A DNA stretch of 6,375 nucleotides from Opitutaceae bacterium (GTDB lineage: Bacteria; Verrucomicrobiota; Verrucomicrobiia; Opitutales; Opitutaceae), in NCBI GenBank assembly GCA_003168315.1, contig PMSP01000014.1, positions 1 to 6,375 on the forward strand, in the 5' to 3' direction. Within the stretch, counting starts at the first letter, position 1; each line of letters opens with the position of its first letter. Of this stretch, positions 1 to 5,419 are shown piece by piece. Under the pieces are notes generated by a model. That model saw only the letters and a program-made list of their open reading frames with translations, did no database searches and had not been told where the DNA came from. Made by a program: the position numbers and the translations under genes.

Positions 1-2
1 CG

Positions 3-239
3 CTTCGGGTTTCGCCGAAGCTGGAGGCCCTCAGCTGCATGATCAGCCACGAGCATCGGACCTATTTCCAGTGGCTGGCAAGGCCGCGGGAAGTTCAAGC
101 GGCGCTCAGGCAGCGGTTCGACACGCTGAGGGAGGAGGTCGCTTTCGGAAAGCTCTACTGGATTGGGATGAAACCCCTGCTAACCGATGGTCGGGCGCCT
201 GTCAGGCAGCCGGCGGGTGAGCCTGCAGGAGCGCCATGA
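3..239 (+). CDS. C-terminal part of an unidentified protein, 5' end outside window
   Basis: An open frame enters from the left edge and ends at TGA 237-239, giving 78 visible residues. The true start lies upstream; the ATG at 39 is only an internal methionine, because the frame stays open before it. The codons mostly end in G or C, as expected of coding sequence here. The chain is soluble and charged, with an amphipathic stretch around REVQAALRQRFDTLREEV followed by FGKLYWIGMKPLL. That ending resembles the last strand of many class I methyltransferases, but this is only an impression. No family is recognised. The final 20 or so residues are low-complexity (Pro, Ala, Gly) and overlap the 3' end of the convergent methyltransferase by 38 bases, so the functional fold probably ends near residue 58. 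Confidence 0.45.
   Translation, partial: LRVSPKLEALSCMISHEHRTYFQWLARPREVQAALRQRFDTLREEVAFGKLYWIGMKPLLTDGRAPVRQPAGEPAGAP
194..235. repeat. Imperfect 13-bp hairpin in the overlapping convergent gene ends
   Basis: The left arm is GGCGC (194-198), CTG (199-201) and CAGGC (203-207). It pairs with GCCTG (221-225), CAG (226-228) and GCGCC (231-235). A bulged T at 202 and a bulged GA at 229-230 interrupt the stem, and the loop is 13 bases. The structure spans the stop codon of the leftward methyltransferase and ends just before the stop of the rightward frame. No T-run follows on either strand, so it is not a standard intrinsic terminator. It could slow transcription or protect both mRNA 3' ends. 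This is inferred from pairing alone. Confidence 0.4.
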
Positions 240-816
240 AGTTGAGCCGCCGGCCGAAGACGATGTTTGCGGGAAACGGATAGAGGTGCGCCAAGGTCGT
301 GCTCCTGACGGTGTCCAAGCTGCAGCCTGCAAAGACGATTTCCCACTCGCCGGAACTAAGGTAGTTGAAGGGCAGCGCCACGCCGTGGCGCCGGTTGCCG
401 ACCACGTCCATGAAACGCAAGCATTGGCCGGCGGCGAATCCCTCCCTGAGATGGTCCTTCAGCAACACCCTGCCGGAACCCACCCGGGCGGCCTCCGCGA
501 GCAGCGCCGCGGGGGAAGGGGTGTGATGCAGGACGTCGATGAGGAGGCACGCGTCAAAGCTGTCGGCTGGAAACGGAAGAGTCAGGCCGTCAAAGGCAAC
601 CACCGGAATCCTGCAGCCGGGGCGTGGAAGGACCTCCGCCCCCTCGATTTTCAGATCGGGGCGCCTTTGCAGGAGGGTGGCCGCAAACAGACCGTCACCG
701 CAGCCTATGTCCAGAACCCGCAGGTTGGGGCGCAGCATGTCGGATGCGGCCTCGGCCAGGATGAGAGTGCGCCTCTGATGCACACCCTTCTCGTGCAGCG
801 CGTCGATCCACTTCAT
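202..816 (-). CDS. Class I SAM-dependent methyltransferase (methyltransferase 11/12 type)
   Basis: This 204-residue protein transfers a methyl group from S-adenosylmethionine to an unknown acceptor. The SAM-binding motif I is VLDIGCGDG at residues 34-42. A later acidic position (E61 in EGAEVL) may contact the ribose. Motif II is FDACLLIDVLHHT at 87-99, the D-x-L-H-H-T signature common to methyltransferase type 11/12 proteins, and RVLLKDHL at 116-123 fits the following strand. There is no signal peptide or membrane helix, so it is cytoplasmic. The frame is open to 954, but ATG 816-814 is preferred: it overlaps the TGA of the upstream glycosyltransferase as ATGA, and the 46 codons upstream lie inside that gene and have no methyltransferase character. 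The overlap implies translational coupling. From context the acceptor may be a sugar or lipid-linked glycan, but the sequence does not show this. Confidence 0.88.
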   Translation of the reverse strand: MKWIDALHEKGVHQRRTLILAEAASDMLRPNLRVLDIGCGDGLFAATLLQRRPDLKIEGAEVLPRPGCRIPVVAFDGLTLPFPADSFDACLLIDVLHHTPSPAALLAEAARVGSGRVLLKDHLREGFAAGQCLRFMDVVGNRRHGVALPFNYLSSGEWEIVFAGCSLDTVRSTTLAHLYPFPANIVFGRRLNFMALLQAHPPAA

Positions 817-1979
817 TTCGATTCCAGGCTTAGGATGCTGACCATGAAGCTGCTGAATGCGACCTGGGCAGACAGCGCGACCAGCGTCACGCCCGGAATC
901 ACCGACCTCAGGGTGTGCTCGTAGACCAGGGGCCCGAACCCTTCCGCCCTCCATTTGAGGAAGACGCCGGCGATAAGGTAGAGGCCGAAAAGCGAGACGA
1001 CCGCCGCGCCCACAAGGGCCCTCTCGAGATTAAAGAATCGATAGAAGCCGACGATGAAGGATCCGGCCGGCCGCAGGCCGCTCACCAGGGCGAAGGTGTG
1101 TGCGAAGATCCCAAGGAAGCAGCACTGGGTGCCGATCATCAAGAGGAGCGACGAAACCAGCAGCGAGTGGACGCCAAGAGTCGCGGGCCCGACATGAACG
1201 GCGAAGTAGCTGAGCACTCCCCCGAGCAGTCCGCACAGCGCCAGGACAATGCCCGGAAGCATGAACAGCCAGTCGGGACTGCACAGAAGGAAAAGCCTCA
1301 GCGTGAACCAGCCGTCCCGAAACGTCCGGAGGTGCGAGGGCCGCCCGTTGCGCCCATCGCGGTGCAGGGTGATCGGCAATTCCGCCGTCCGAACACGCAG
1401 CTGCGCCGCCTTGATGATCATCTCCGTCGCGAATTCCATTCCCGTGCAACGCAGGTTGGCCCGGTCATAGAATGAGCGGGTGAACCCGCGCAGCCCGCAG
1501 TAGACGTCGTTGACGGGCGTCCGGAACATGATACGGGCCAGAATGGTCAGCGCGGGATTGCCGAACCACCGATGGGTGAACGGCATTGCGCCCGCTTCAA
1601 TGTTGCCGCCCCCGCCGGGCAGCCGGCAGCCCTGCACCAGATCATTTCCGGCCCGCAGCTGGGCGACGAATTGGGGGATCTCGCTGAAGTCGTAGCTCCC
1701 ATCGGCGTCTCCCATGACGATAAAGATTCCGCGCGACGCTGCGATGCCGCCGGCCAACGCCTGCCCATAGCCTCGTTGCGGGATGGACACCACCCGGGCC
1801 CCGGCCGCCGCAGCCAGCTCGCGGGATCCGTCCGAACTGCCATTGTCAGCGAGTATGACTTCGCCGGCGAGCCGATGGCGCGAAATGGCCCCCACGGCTT
1901 GTCGCACGCAGGCGCCGACTGTGGGCGCCTCGTTCAGGCATGGGATGACGACAGAGACCTCGAGCTCGTTGGGATTCAC
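813..1979 (-). CDS. Family 2 glycosyltransferase, polyprenyl-phosphate (DPM1-like) type with C-terminal membrane region
   Basis: This 388-residue protein probably transfers a sugar from a nucleotide donor to a polyprenyl phosphate at the inner membrane face. The GT-A domain occupies residues 8 to about 230: VSVVIPCLNEAPTVG at 8-22, the donor-binding ADNGSSDGS at 44-52, and the metal-binding GDADGSYDF at 90-98, which matches the DxDGSYDF form of dolichol-phosphate mannosyl/glucosyltransferase relatives. About four hydrophobic segments follow (roughly 233-255, 272-300, 320-343, 357-380), an architecture well known for bacterial GT2 proteins that charge undecaprenyl phosphate. The start is GTG at 1979-1977, directly preceded by an in-frame TGA at 1982-1980. 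The next in-frame Met is near residue 89, inside the catalytic domain, so GTG is the only reasonable start. No strong Shine-Dalgarno is visible, which suggests reinitiation after the short frame just upstream. The gene overlaps the methyltransferase by 4 bases. The sugar is unknown. Confidence 0.92.
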   Translation of the reverse strand: MNPNELEVSVVIPCLNEAPTVGACVRQAVGAISRHRLAGEVILADNGSSDGSRELAAAAGARVVSIPQRGYGQALAGGIAASRGIFIVMGDADGSYDFSEIPQFVAQLRAGNDLVQGCRLPGGGGNIEAGAMPFTHRWFGNPALTILARIMFRTPVNDVYCGLRGFTRSFYDRANLRCTGMEFATEMIIKAAQLRVRTAELPITLHRDGRNGRPSHLRTFRDGWFTLRLFLLCSPDWLFMLPGIVLALCGLLGGVLSYFAVHVGPATLGVHSLLVSSLLLMIGTQCCFLGIFAHTFALVSGLRPAGSFIVGFYRFFNLERALVGAAVVSLFGLYLIAGVFLKWRAEGFGPLVYEHTLRSVIPGVTLVALSAQVAFSSFMVSILSLESK

Positions 1980-2039
1980 TCAGCCGATTGATGAGAAGTG
2001 GGTCTGGGGCACGCCTTCCACGACAATGGGATCGTCCAT
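1980..2039 (-). CDS. Possible 19-residue leader peptide or stop-split N-terminus of the glycosyltransferase
   Basis: ATG 2039-2037 opens a 19-codon frame (MDDPIVVEGVPQTHFSSIG) ending in TGA 1982-1980. The stop is followed at once, in the same frame, by the GTG start of the GT2 gene. The frame starts 8 bases after the stop of the membrane protein gene, so it fills the whole gap between the two genes. AAGAGG lies about 14 bases upstream, rather distant for a ribosome site. Two readings are possible: a coupling peptide that lets ribosomes reinitiate at GTG, or a former N-terminal extension of the glycosyltransferase cut off by a nonsense change. The peptide resembles nothing I recognise, and a frame this short can occur by chance. 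Confidence 0.25.
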   Translation of the reverse strand: MDDPIVVEGVPQTHFSSIG

Positions 2040-2047
2040 TTGGGTTG

Positions 2048-4534
2048 TCACGGCCTCTTATCGAAATTGAGGTTCAGGAACTGCCGAGCCTCGCCCGGGG
2101 AATAGGACCTGGATCGAATGGGACCGGGAAACTCGGATGCGGCCGTGGTGAAGCCCTGACGATTCGCACCCAGGTCGAATGGGGGACCGGGCGCGCGGCG
2201 CAGCCGGGTTGTCCAGACCCGGCGCCCGTCCAGCCAGACCACCAGGTCGTTTTCGATGCTGAGCAGATCATCCTGTCTCACGGCCCAGTCCCTGGGCCAT
2301 TTGGCGCTCCCGGCGAGCGGTCCGATCAGGATCTCAACAACATGCTCCGGCTGAGGCGCCGCCGTCACCGCATCCGACAGGCTTCCCCCTAGGCCCCATT
2401 CATCCACGCCGAAGCGAACTCGGTTGTCCGGCAGGACACTGAGGTAAACCAGGGTCCCGGAGCCCGCGATGCCCGCGGAGAGCAGCGGGAAACCCGCCTG
2501 GGCCTGACTTGGCGGGAAGGTGCAGGCTATGCGCCAAAGGCCGTTGCTTTCTGTCTCCGCTCGCGCCCGGGGCGCAAGCCGCGTTGCCGAAAGGATACGC
2601 CCGCTGAAATCGGTGCCGTAGGGGCTCATGGTGACGTCGTTCCTGCCTATCTCGATGGCCCAGGGAGGTGCGTCGAAGGATTTCATGGCCTTGTCCAGGA
2701 CCTCCTTGCCGTCGAGTTCCACGTGAATCATCACCTTCGATGCGCGGGTCTTGGAGGCCTCAAAATGGGCCATGAACGGCGGGCTGAGCGGCGGGTGGAG
2801 AGCGCCCATGTCGATGGTCAGCGTGTGGACCTGGCCGGGAACGATCCCGATGTTGCCCGAGCGGGGGCCGCCGTAGCCGTTGTGGTCCGCAATGAGTTCA
2901 ATCTCCGTCCCGGAAGGCGGCTCCAGCACGTAGAGTGAATCCGTGTATTCGGGAGTTCCGGCGACCAGAAGCGGTTCAATGGCCGCCGCCTTGGGGTTCG
3001 CAGGGAAAATCACCCTGAGCTCAATCGGCCCCTCTTTGAGCAGGCCCGTCCTGATGAGCCAATAGGCAGGGTAATTGGCGAGTGACTCCATCGAAGCGTA
3101 TGTGGAAGACCGGAGATTCCTGAACGCCTCAAACTCCTGGAGTCCTGCGCAGAGGTTAAATGCCGCCGCCAGCAGGGCGAGCGCGACGAAACACGCCCGC
3201 CAGAGCCTTGCTCCGGTCCCGTTCCCGGGCAGCGAGAAAATGGCGCCGGCCAGCAGGATGGTTCCCAGCACAAGCGGCGGCTGACAATCCACCAAGTATC
3301 GGTCGCCGCGGAATCCGATGGCGCTCACTGCCAGGAGCAGCGCCAGAAACATCCACCCAAGCAGCGCCAGATAGGCGCCGAGGCGCGCGAGTCTCAGGCG
3401 CTTCCACATCAGGACAACCGCAGCCAGCACAAGCGCGCCAAGCATGAGCACCGGAAACTGCCCGTGGATCGTCTCTCCGCCCCGGAACGCCGGTGGCCCG
3501 AAGTACGCCTGCTCCGGGAAGACGAAGGGAAAATAGGGGCTGAGCGCCGGGAGCGTCAGGTAGTACCAATGAAGATTCGCCCAGAGGTAAGCCGGGCTGA
3601 AGAGGGGTTTGTCCCCCCTCATGAAATCGTTCATGCTGTAGCTGACCCCGAATTCGAGGGGGTTTCCGAATCGTTCGTAATTGTAGAACGCGAGGATGGC
3701 GCCGACCATGGCCGCGGGAAGCACCGCGGCCGCCCCGAGGCGAAGAAGCGCGCGCAGCGACGGGGTCTTTTCCCCGCGCCGGCAGGCGACGATCAATGCG
3801 GCCGCCGCAACGACGGTCACATTCAGGACGAGGTCGGGCCGACACCCGACGGCCAGCCCGAAGCTCAGACTCGCAAGCGCCAGGTTCAGGCAGGTCCGCG
3901 GACCTCCGGAAACGGCGCGGTAGGTCCAGAACGCGCCTGCCATCGTGCACGCGTAACCCGCAGCGATTGCAATCTCGTAGAACATTGCCCGCGCCAGGAG
4001 GCAGGGAACGGCCGTCGCAAATGCAAGGGTCGCGACGCTCACGACCCCGAACCAGGGGCCAAGGCGGCCGAAATGGTCTCGCACAGCCATTCCCAGGATC
4101 CCAACCGAGAAGAGGAATCCGGCCACGGCTCCAAGAACGACGACGAAGCGCGAATCTAGGTCGGCGCCCGAGATCCAGGAATAGGGGAGGAGTACCAGTG
4201 CCGCCGGGGTTACCCCGAAGTACAGATAATAGCGTCCCTTGTAATAGCTCGCATCGAGCTTGAAAGGCGCCCTCGCCCTCACCGCGGGGTCGGGACTTGC
4301 CAAGCCGGGATTCGCCTCCGTGTCCATGTAGAGGTGCCCTGAAATAAATCCGTGGACCTGCGAATTGTAGTAATCGGACTTCCTGCCGGCATAGCTGTTC
4401 CTCGACCGGATGAGATTCCACCCCAGGCCCATCCAGATCATTACGACCACGCATGCGGCCGCCGTGGCCCACATCGGGAAATGGACTCGAGCACGTCCGC
4501 TATTGCCCCGGGCGCCTGTTTCCTGGCTCGTCAA
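2048..4534 (-). CDS. Large polytopic membrane protein, GT-C / GT39-like N-terminal half with soluble C-terminal half
   Basis: This 828-residue protein has a hydrophobic first half. Membrane segments lie near residues 21-42, 101-121, 129-151, 160-182, 185-207, 214-251 (probably two), 262-284, 361-377, 383-408, 418-436 and 444-466. The long loop between the first two segments carries acidic residues and DASYYKGRYYLYFGVTP at 94-110, similar to the first external loop of GT-C enzymes (PMT/ArnT/GT39 type), which use polyprenyl-phosphate sugars on the outer membrane face. A second large loop, rich in aromatic residues, spans about 286-360. From about 470 to 828 the protein is soluble and probably beta-rich, with DGKEVLDKAM and VVWLDGRRVW resembling strands of a jelly-roll or carbohydrate-binding fold; I cannot name the domain. 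It is first in the operon, ahead of the GT2 gene that may supply its donor. The start is uncertain: TTG 4534 is the longest ordinary start, ATG 4474 (residue 21) is an alternative, and ATT 4549 has the best-placed ribosome site. The catalytic role is inferred from topology. Confidence 0.8.
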   Translation of the reverse strand: MTSQETGARGNSGRARVHFPMWATAAACVVVMIWMGLGWNLIRSRNSYAGRKSDYYNSQVHGFISGHLYMDTEANPGLASPDPAVRARAPFKLDASYYKGRYYLYFGVTPAALVLLPYSWISGADLDSRFVVVLGAVAGFLFSVGILGMAVRDHFGRLGPWFGVVSVATLAFATAVPCLLARAMFYEIAIAAGYACTMAGAFWTYRAVSGGPRTCLNLALASLSFGLAVGCRPDLVLNVTVVAAAALIVACRRGEKTPSLRALLRLGAAAVLPAAMVGAILAFYNYERFGNPLEFGVSYSMNDFMRGDKPLFSPAYLWANLHWYYLTLPALSPYFPFVFPEQAYFGPPAFRGGETIHGQFPVLMLGALVLAAVVLMWKRLRLARLGAYLALLGWMFLALLLAVSAIGFRGDRYLVDCQPPLVLGTILLAGAIFSLPGNGTGARLWRACFVALALLAAAFNLCAGLQEFEAFRNLRSSTYASMESLANYPAYWLIRTGLLKEGPIELRVIFPANPKAAAIEPLLVAGTPEYTDSLYVLEPPSGTEIELIADHNGYGGPRSGNIGIVPGQVHTLTIDMGALHPPLSPPFMAHFEASKTRASKVMIHVELDGKEVLDKAMKSFDAPPWAIEIGRNDVTMSPYGTDFSGRILSATRLAPRARAETESNGLWRIACTFPPSQAQAGFPLLSAGIAGSGTLVYLSVLPDNRVRFGVDEWGLGGSLSDAVTAAPQPEHVVEILIGPLAGSAKWPRDWAVRQDDLLSIENDLVVWLDGRRVWTTRLRRAPGPPFDLGANRQGFTTAASEFPGPIRSRSYSPGEARQFLNLNFDKRP

Positions 4535-4556
4535 TTCGGCTGACTCAATGGATTGA

Positions 4557-4564
4557 CCTTCTCC
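4557..4564 (-). promoter_or_regulatory. Strong Shine-Dalgarno GGAGAAGG upstream of the operon
   Basis: Reading leftward, GGAGAAGG is followed by 7 bases and then ATT at 4549-4547, in frame with the 828-codon gene. The TTG at 4534 is 22 bases away and ATG 4474 much further. Standard spacing therefore points to a rare ATT start, giving 833 residues and beginning five codons before the TTG. No ATG, GTG or TTG lies in frame at normal spacing. The site could also be a chance purine run. Confidence 0.4.
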
Positions 4565-4675
4565 GGCGCGGGCCGCGGCCGAAGGGATTGGAAGGTCGGG
4601 GAAAACTGTTCACGTCGTAACTCATCTCTCGGATGTCATCCGGTCTGTGCGGTCTGCGGGATGATCGAGCAGGGC

Positions 4676-4690
4676 GGCAAAGTTTTTGCC
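4676..4690. repeat. Perfect 6-bp inverted repeat with 3-base loop
   Basis: GGCAAA and TTTGCC flank GTT. The site lies about 125-140 bases upstream of the likely start of the leftward operon. It could be a regulator site or a small hairpin. Only the symmetry supports it. Confidence 0.3.
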
Positions 4691-4759
4691 AACGCGGCGG
4701 GAGAGGTCGACAACAATGTGGCTCGCATTTGGAGTAGCGGAGCCTTCGCCGGCGGCGTT

Positions 4760-4849
4760 GACCCATTTCTGCTTGCCGCAAGTCGCGAAGCGACCGTAAT
4801 ATCTCCCGTTCAGCAGGCTCTCTGACGGGTTCGACGACGGGCGGAACAT
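4760..4849 (-). pseudogene. Possible integrase N-terminal fragment (degraded)
   Basis: In the minus-strand frame containing ATG 4849, the segment NGRYYGRFATCGKQKWV (about 4760-4810) resembles the first beta strands of the arm or core-binding region of tyrosine recombinases, where patterns like YYARF...GKQ.W are common. The similarity fades after KWV, and continuing in this or neighbouring frames gives low-quality sequence, so no complete gene is present. A tRNA gene lies about 65 bases away, a usual place for an integrase. The match is short and judged by eye, so chance resemblance is quite possible. Confidence 0.2.
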
Positions 4850-4912
4850 GACTCGAGCGTTCCACGCCTGAGTTTTGCTCTCATATTGCAAGCGCCTGTT
4901 GCTCAATAACTC

Positions 4913-4989
<77 letters not shown>

Positions 4990-5315
4990 CTTTCCTCGTC
5001 ATTATCGAATCGAACCTGGGCATCTTGGTGATCAGATGCAACATGGCTGGTTTCACTCTTAGAGTTGGGAGCCGATTTTTTCAGTGGCGACGCAGGGTCT
5101 TCTTTTCCGGCCAATTCTCCGGTTACAGGGATTTCCTCCCGATAACGTATCTTGGTCCACCAGCCCCGCCCGGGAGTCGGTATGCCCCGTTTCCTACACC
5201 GAGCGATGACGGCAGTGTCACTGCAGGCAGCGTACCAGCGGGAATCAGCGAGGAGAGCCGGGCCGATCAAAGGCCGAGTTTCTCTTGATCTCTGGTTGGG
5301 CTGATCTTTGGGCAT
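4990..5315 (-). pseudogene. Truncated gene with a conserved SDxA...CRK..IP.PGRGYW-type motif, running into the tRNA
   Basis: ATG 5315-5313 is preceded by GAGGA at 5325-5329 with 9-base spacing, so a real translation start is plausible. Around residues 32-58 the protein reads SDTAVIARCRKRGIP, then TPGRGWWTKI. This matches a motif I know from many bacterial uncharacterised proteins, where a helix-turn-helix-like SDxALAKxCRKxxIPxPGRGYW is followed by basic and proline-rich sequence. Upstream of the motif the expected region (typically ELVW..P...LA..YGV) is poorly preserved. Downstream, the frame goes directly into the antisense of the tRNA and stops at 4881, giving the GESRTPNLLIRS sequence typical of antisense tRNA translation, so the native C-terminus is missing. 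The likely explanation is a gene truncated by recombination at the tRNA 3' end. It diverges from the ATPase gene and shares its upstream region. Confidence 0.4.
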
Positions 5316-5324
5316 TTGACGTTA

Positions 5325-5329
5325 TCCTC
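5325..5329 (-). promoter_or_regulatory. Shine-Dalgarno of the truncated divergent frame
   Basis: GAGGA lies 9 bases before ATG 5315 on the minus strand. It supports that ATG as an original gene start rather than a chance frame, and sets the divergent intergenic region at about 104 bases. Confidence 0.35.
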
Positions 5330-5362
5330 GGCTTAGTTCGATCGCCACGAGGCCGATTCGTC

Positions 5363-5411
5363 TTGACGGTAATTACCGTGACGGTAAACACCGTCATATC
5401 TTTAACCGTCA
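5363..5411. promoter_or_regulatory. Operator-like array of five TGACGGT half-sites
   Basis: The half-site (T)GACGGT or its complement ACCGTC(A) occurs five times: TTGACGGT at 5363, ACCGT ending at 5379, TGACGGT at 5379-5385, ACCGTCA at 5390-5396 and ACCGTCA at 5405-5411. They form a perfect 14-base palindrome, ACGGTAATTACCGT (5366-5379), and a second inverted repeat with 7-base arms and an AAAC spacer (5379-5396). A single half-site ends 8 bases before the ATPase ATG. The array probably contains the ATPase promoter: TTGACG at 5363 is a good -35 by itself and TATCTT at 5397-5402 a fair -10, but they are not correctly spaced with each other. Clustered short symmetric sites fit cooperative binding by a small dimeric repressor such as an RHH, AbrB-like or Phd-like protein, or the divergent gene product. 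Confidence 0.6.
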
Positions 5412-5419
5412 TCCCGAAC

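Larger units (their letters stand above)
4550..4912. other. Intergenic region between the glycan operon and tRNA-Arg
   Basis: This 363-base stretch separates the leftward operon from the rightward tRNA, so both promoters should lie here. No convincing -35/-10 pair is visible for the operon. For the tRNA, CATATT at 4882-4887 is a possible -10, which would give a 5' leader of about 20 bases, but its -35 is poor. Three short inverted repeats are present: GGCAAA-GTT-TTTGCC at 4676-4690, GTCGC-GAA-GCGAC at 4782-4794, and CCCGT/CAG pairing CTG/ACGGG at 4805-4829 with one bulged T. The minus strand also carries a doubtful integrase-like fragment. Other open frames here have unconvincing protein sequence. 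Confidence 0.5.
5316..5419. other. Divergent intergenic region of the truncated frame and the ATPase
   Basis: These 104 bases separate two divergent translation starts. The half closer to the ATPase is filled by the TGACGGT array; the other half holds the Shine-Dalgarno of the leftward frame and no other clear signal. The layout is typical of a regulator and its target sharing one control region. The leftward gene is truncated, so such control may now be broken. Confidence 0.4.

Noticed and set aside
187..924. 245-codon plus-strand open frame
   Set aside because: It is opposite the methyltransferase, which has clear SAM motifs; the plus-strand sequence shows no family pattern.
817..954. Extended start of the methyltransferase (46 extra codons)
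   Set aside because: The extension lies within the 3' part of the GT2 gene and lacks domain character; ATG 816 at the ATGA overlap is far more likely.
3156..4472. 438-codon minus-strand open frame
   Set aside because: It lies inside the membrane protein gene in another frame, is rich in Arg, Gly and Pro, and has no domain-like pattern; a GC-rich shadow frame.
5053..5079. Terminator after the tRNA (ACTCTTAGAGT followed by a T-run at 5074-5079)
   Set aside because: The stem is five bases with a one-base loop and is separated from the T-run, so it cannot form a usual intrinsic terminator.
5025..5288. 87-codon plus-strand frame between tRNA and ATPase
   Set aside because: No recognisable motif, and it is antisense to the frame that carries the SDTAV...PGRG motif.
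5363..5411. CRISPR-like or microsatellite repeat
   Set aside because: The units are short half-sites in both orientations with no equal-length spacers, which fits operators and not CRISPR.
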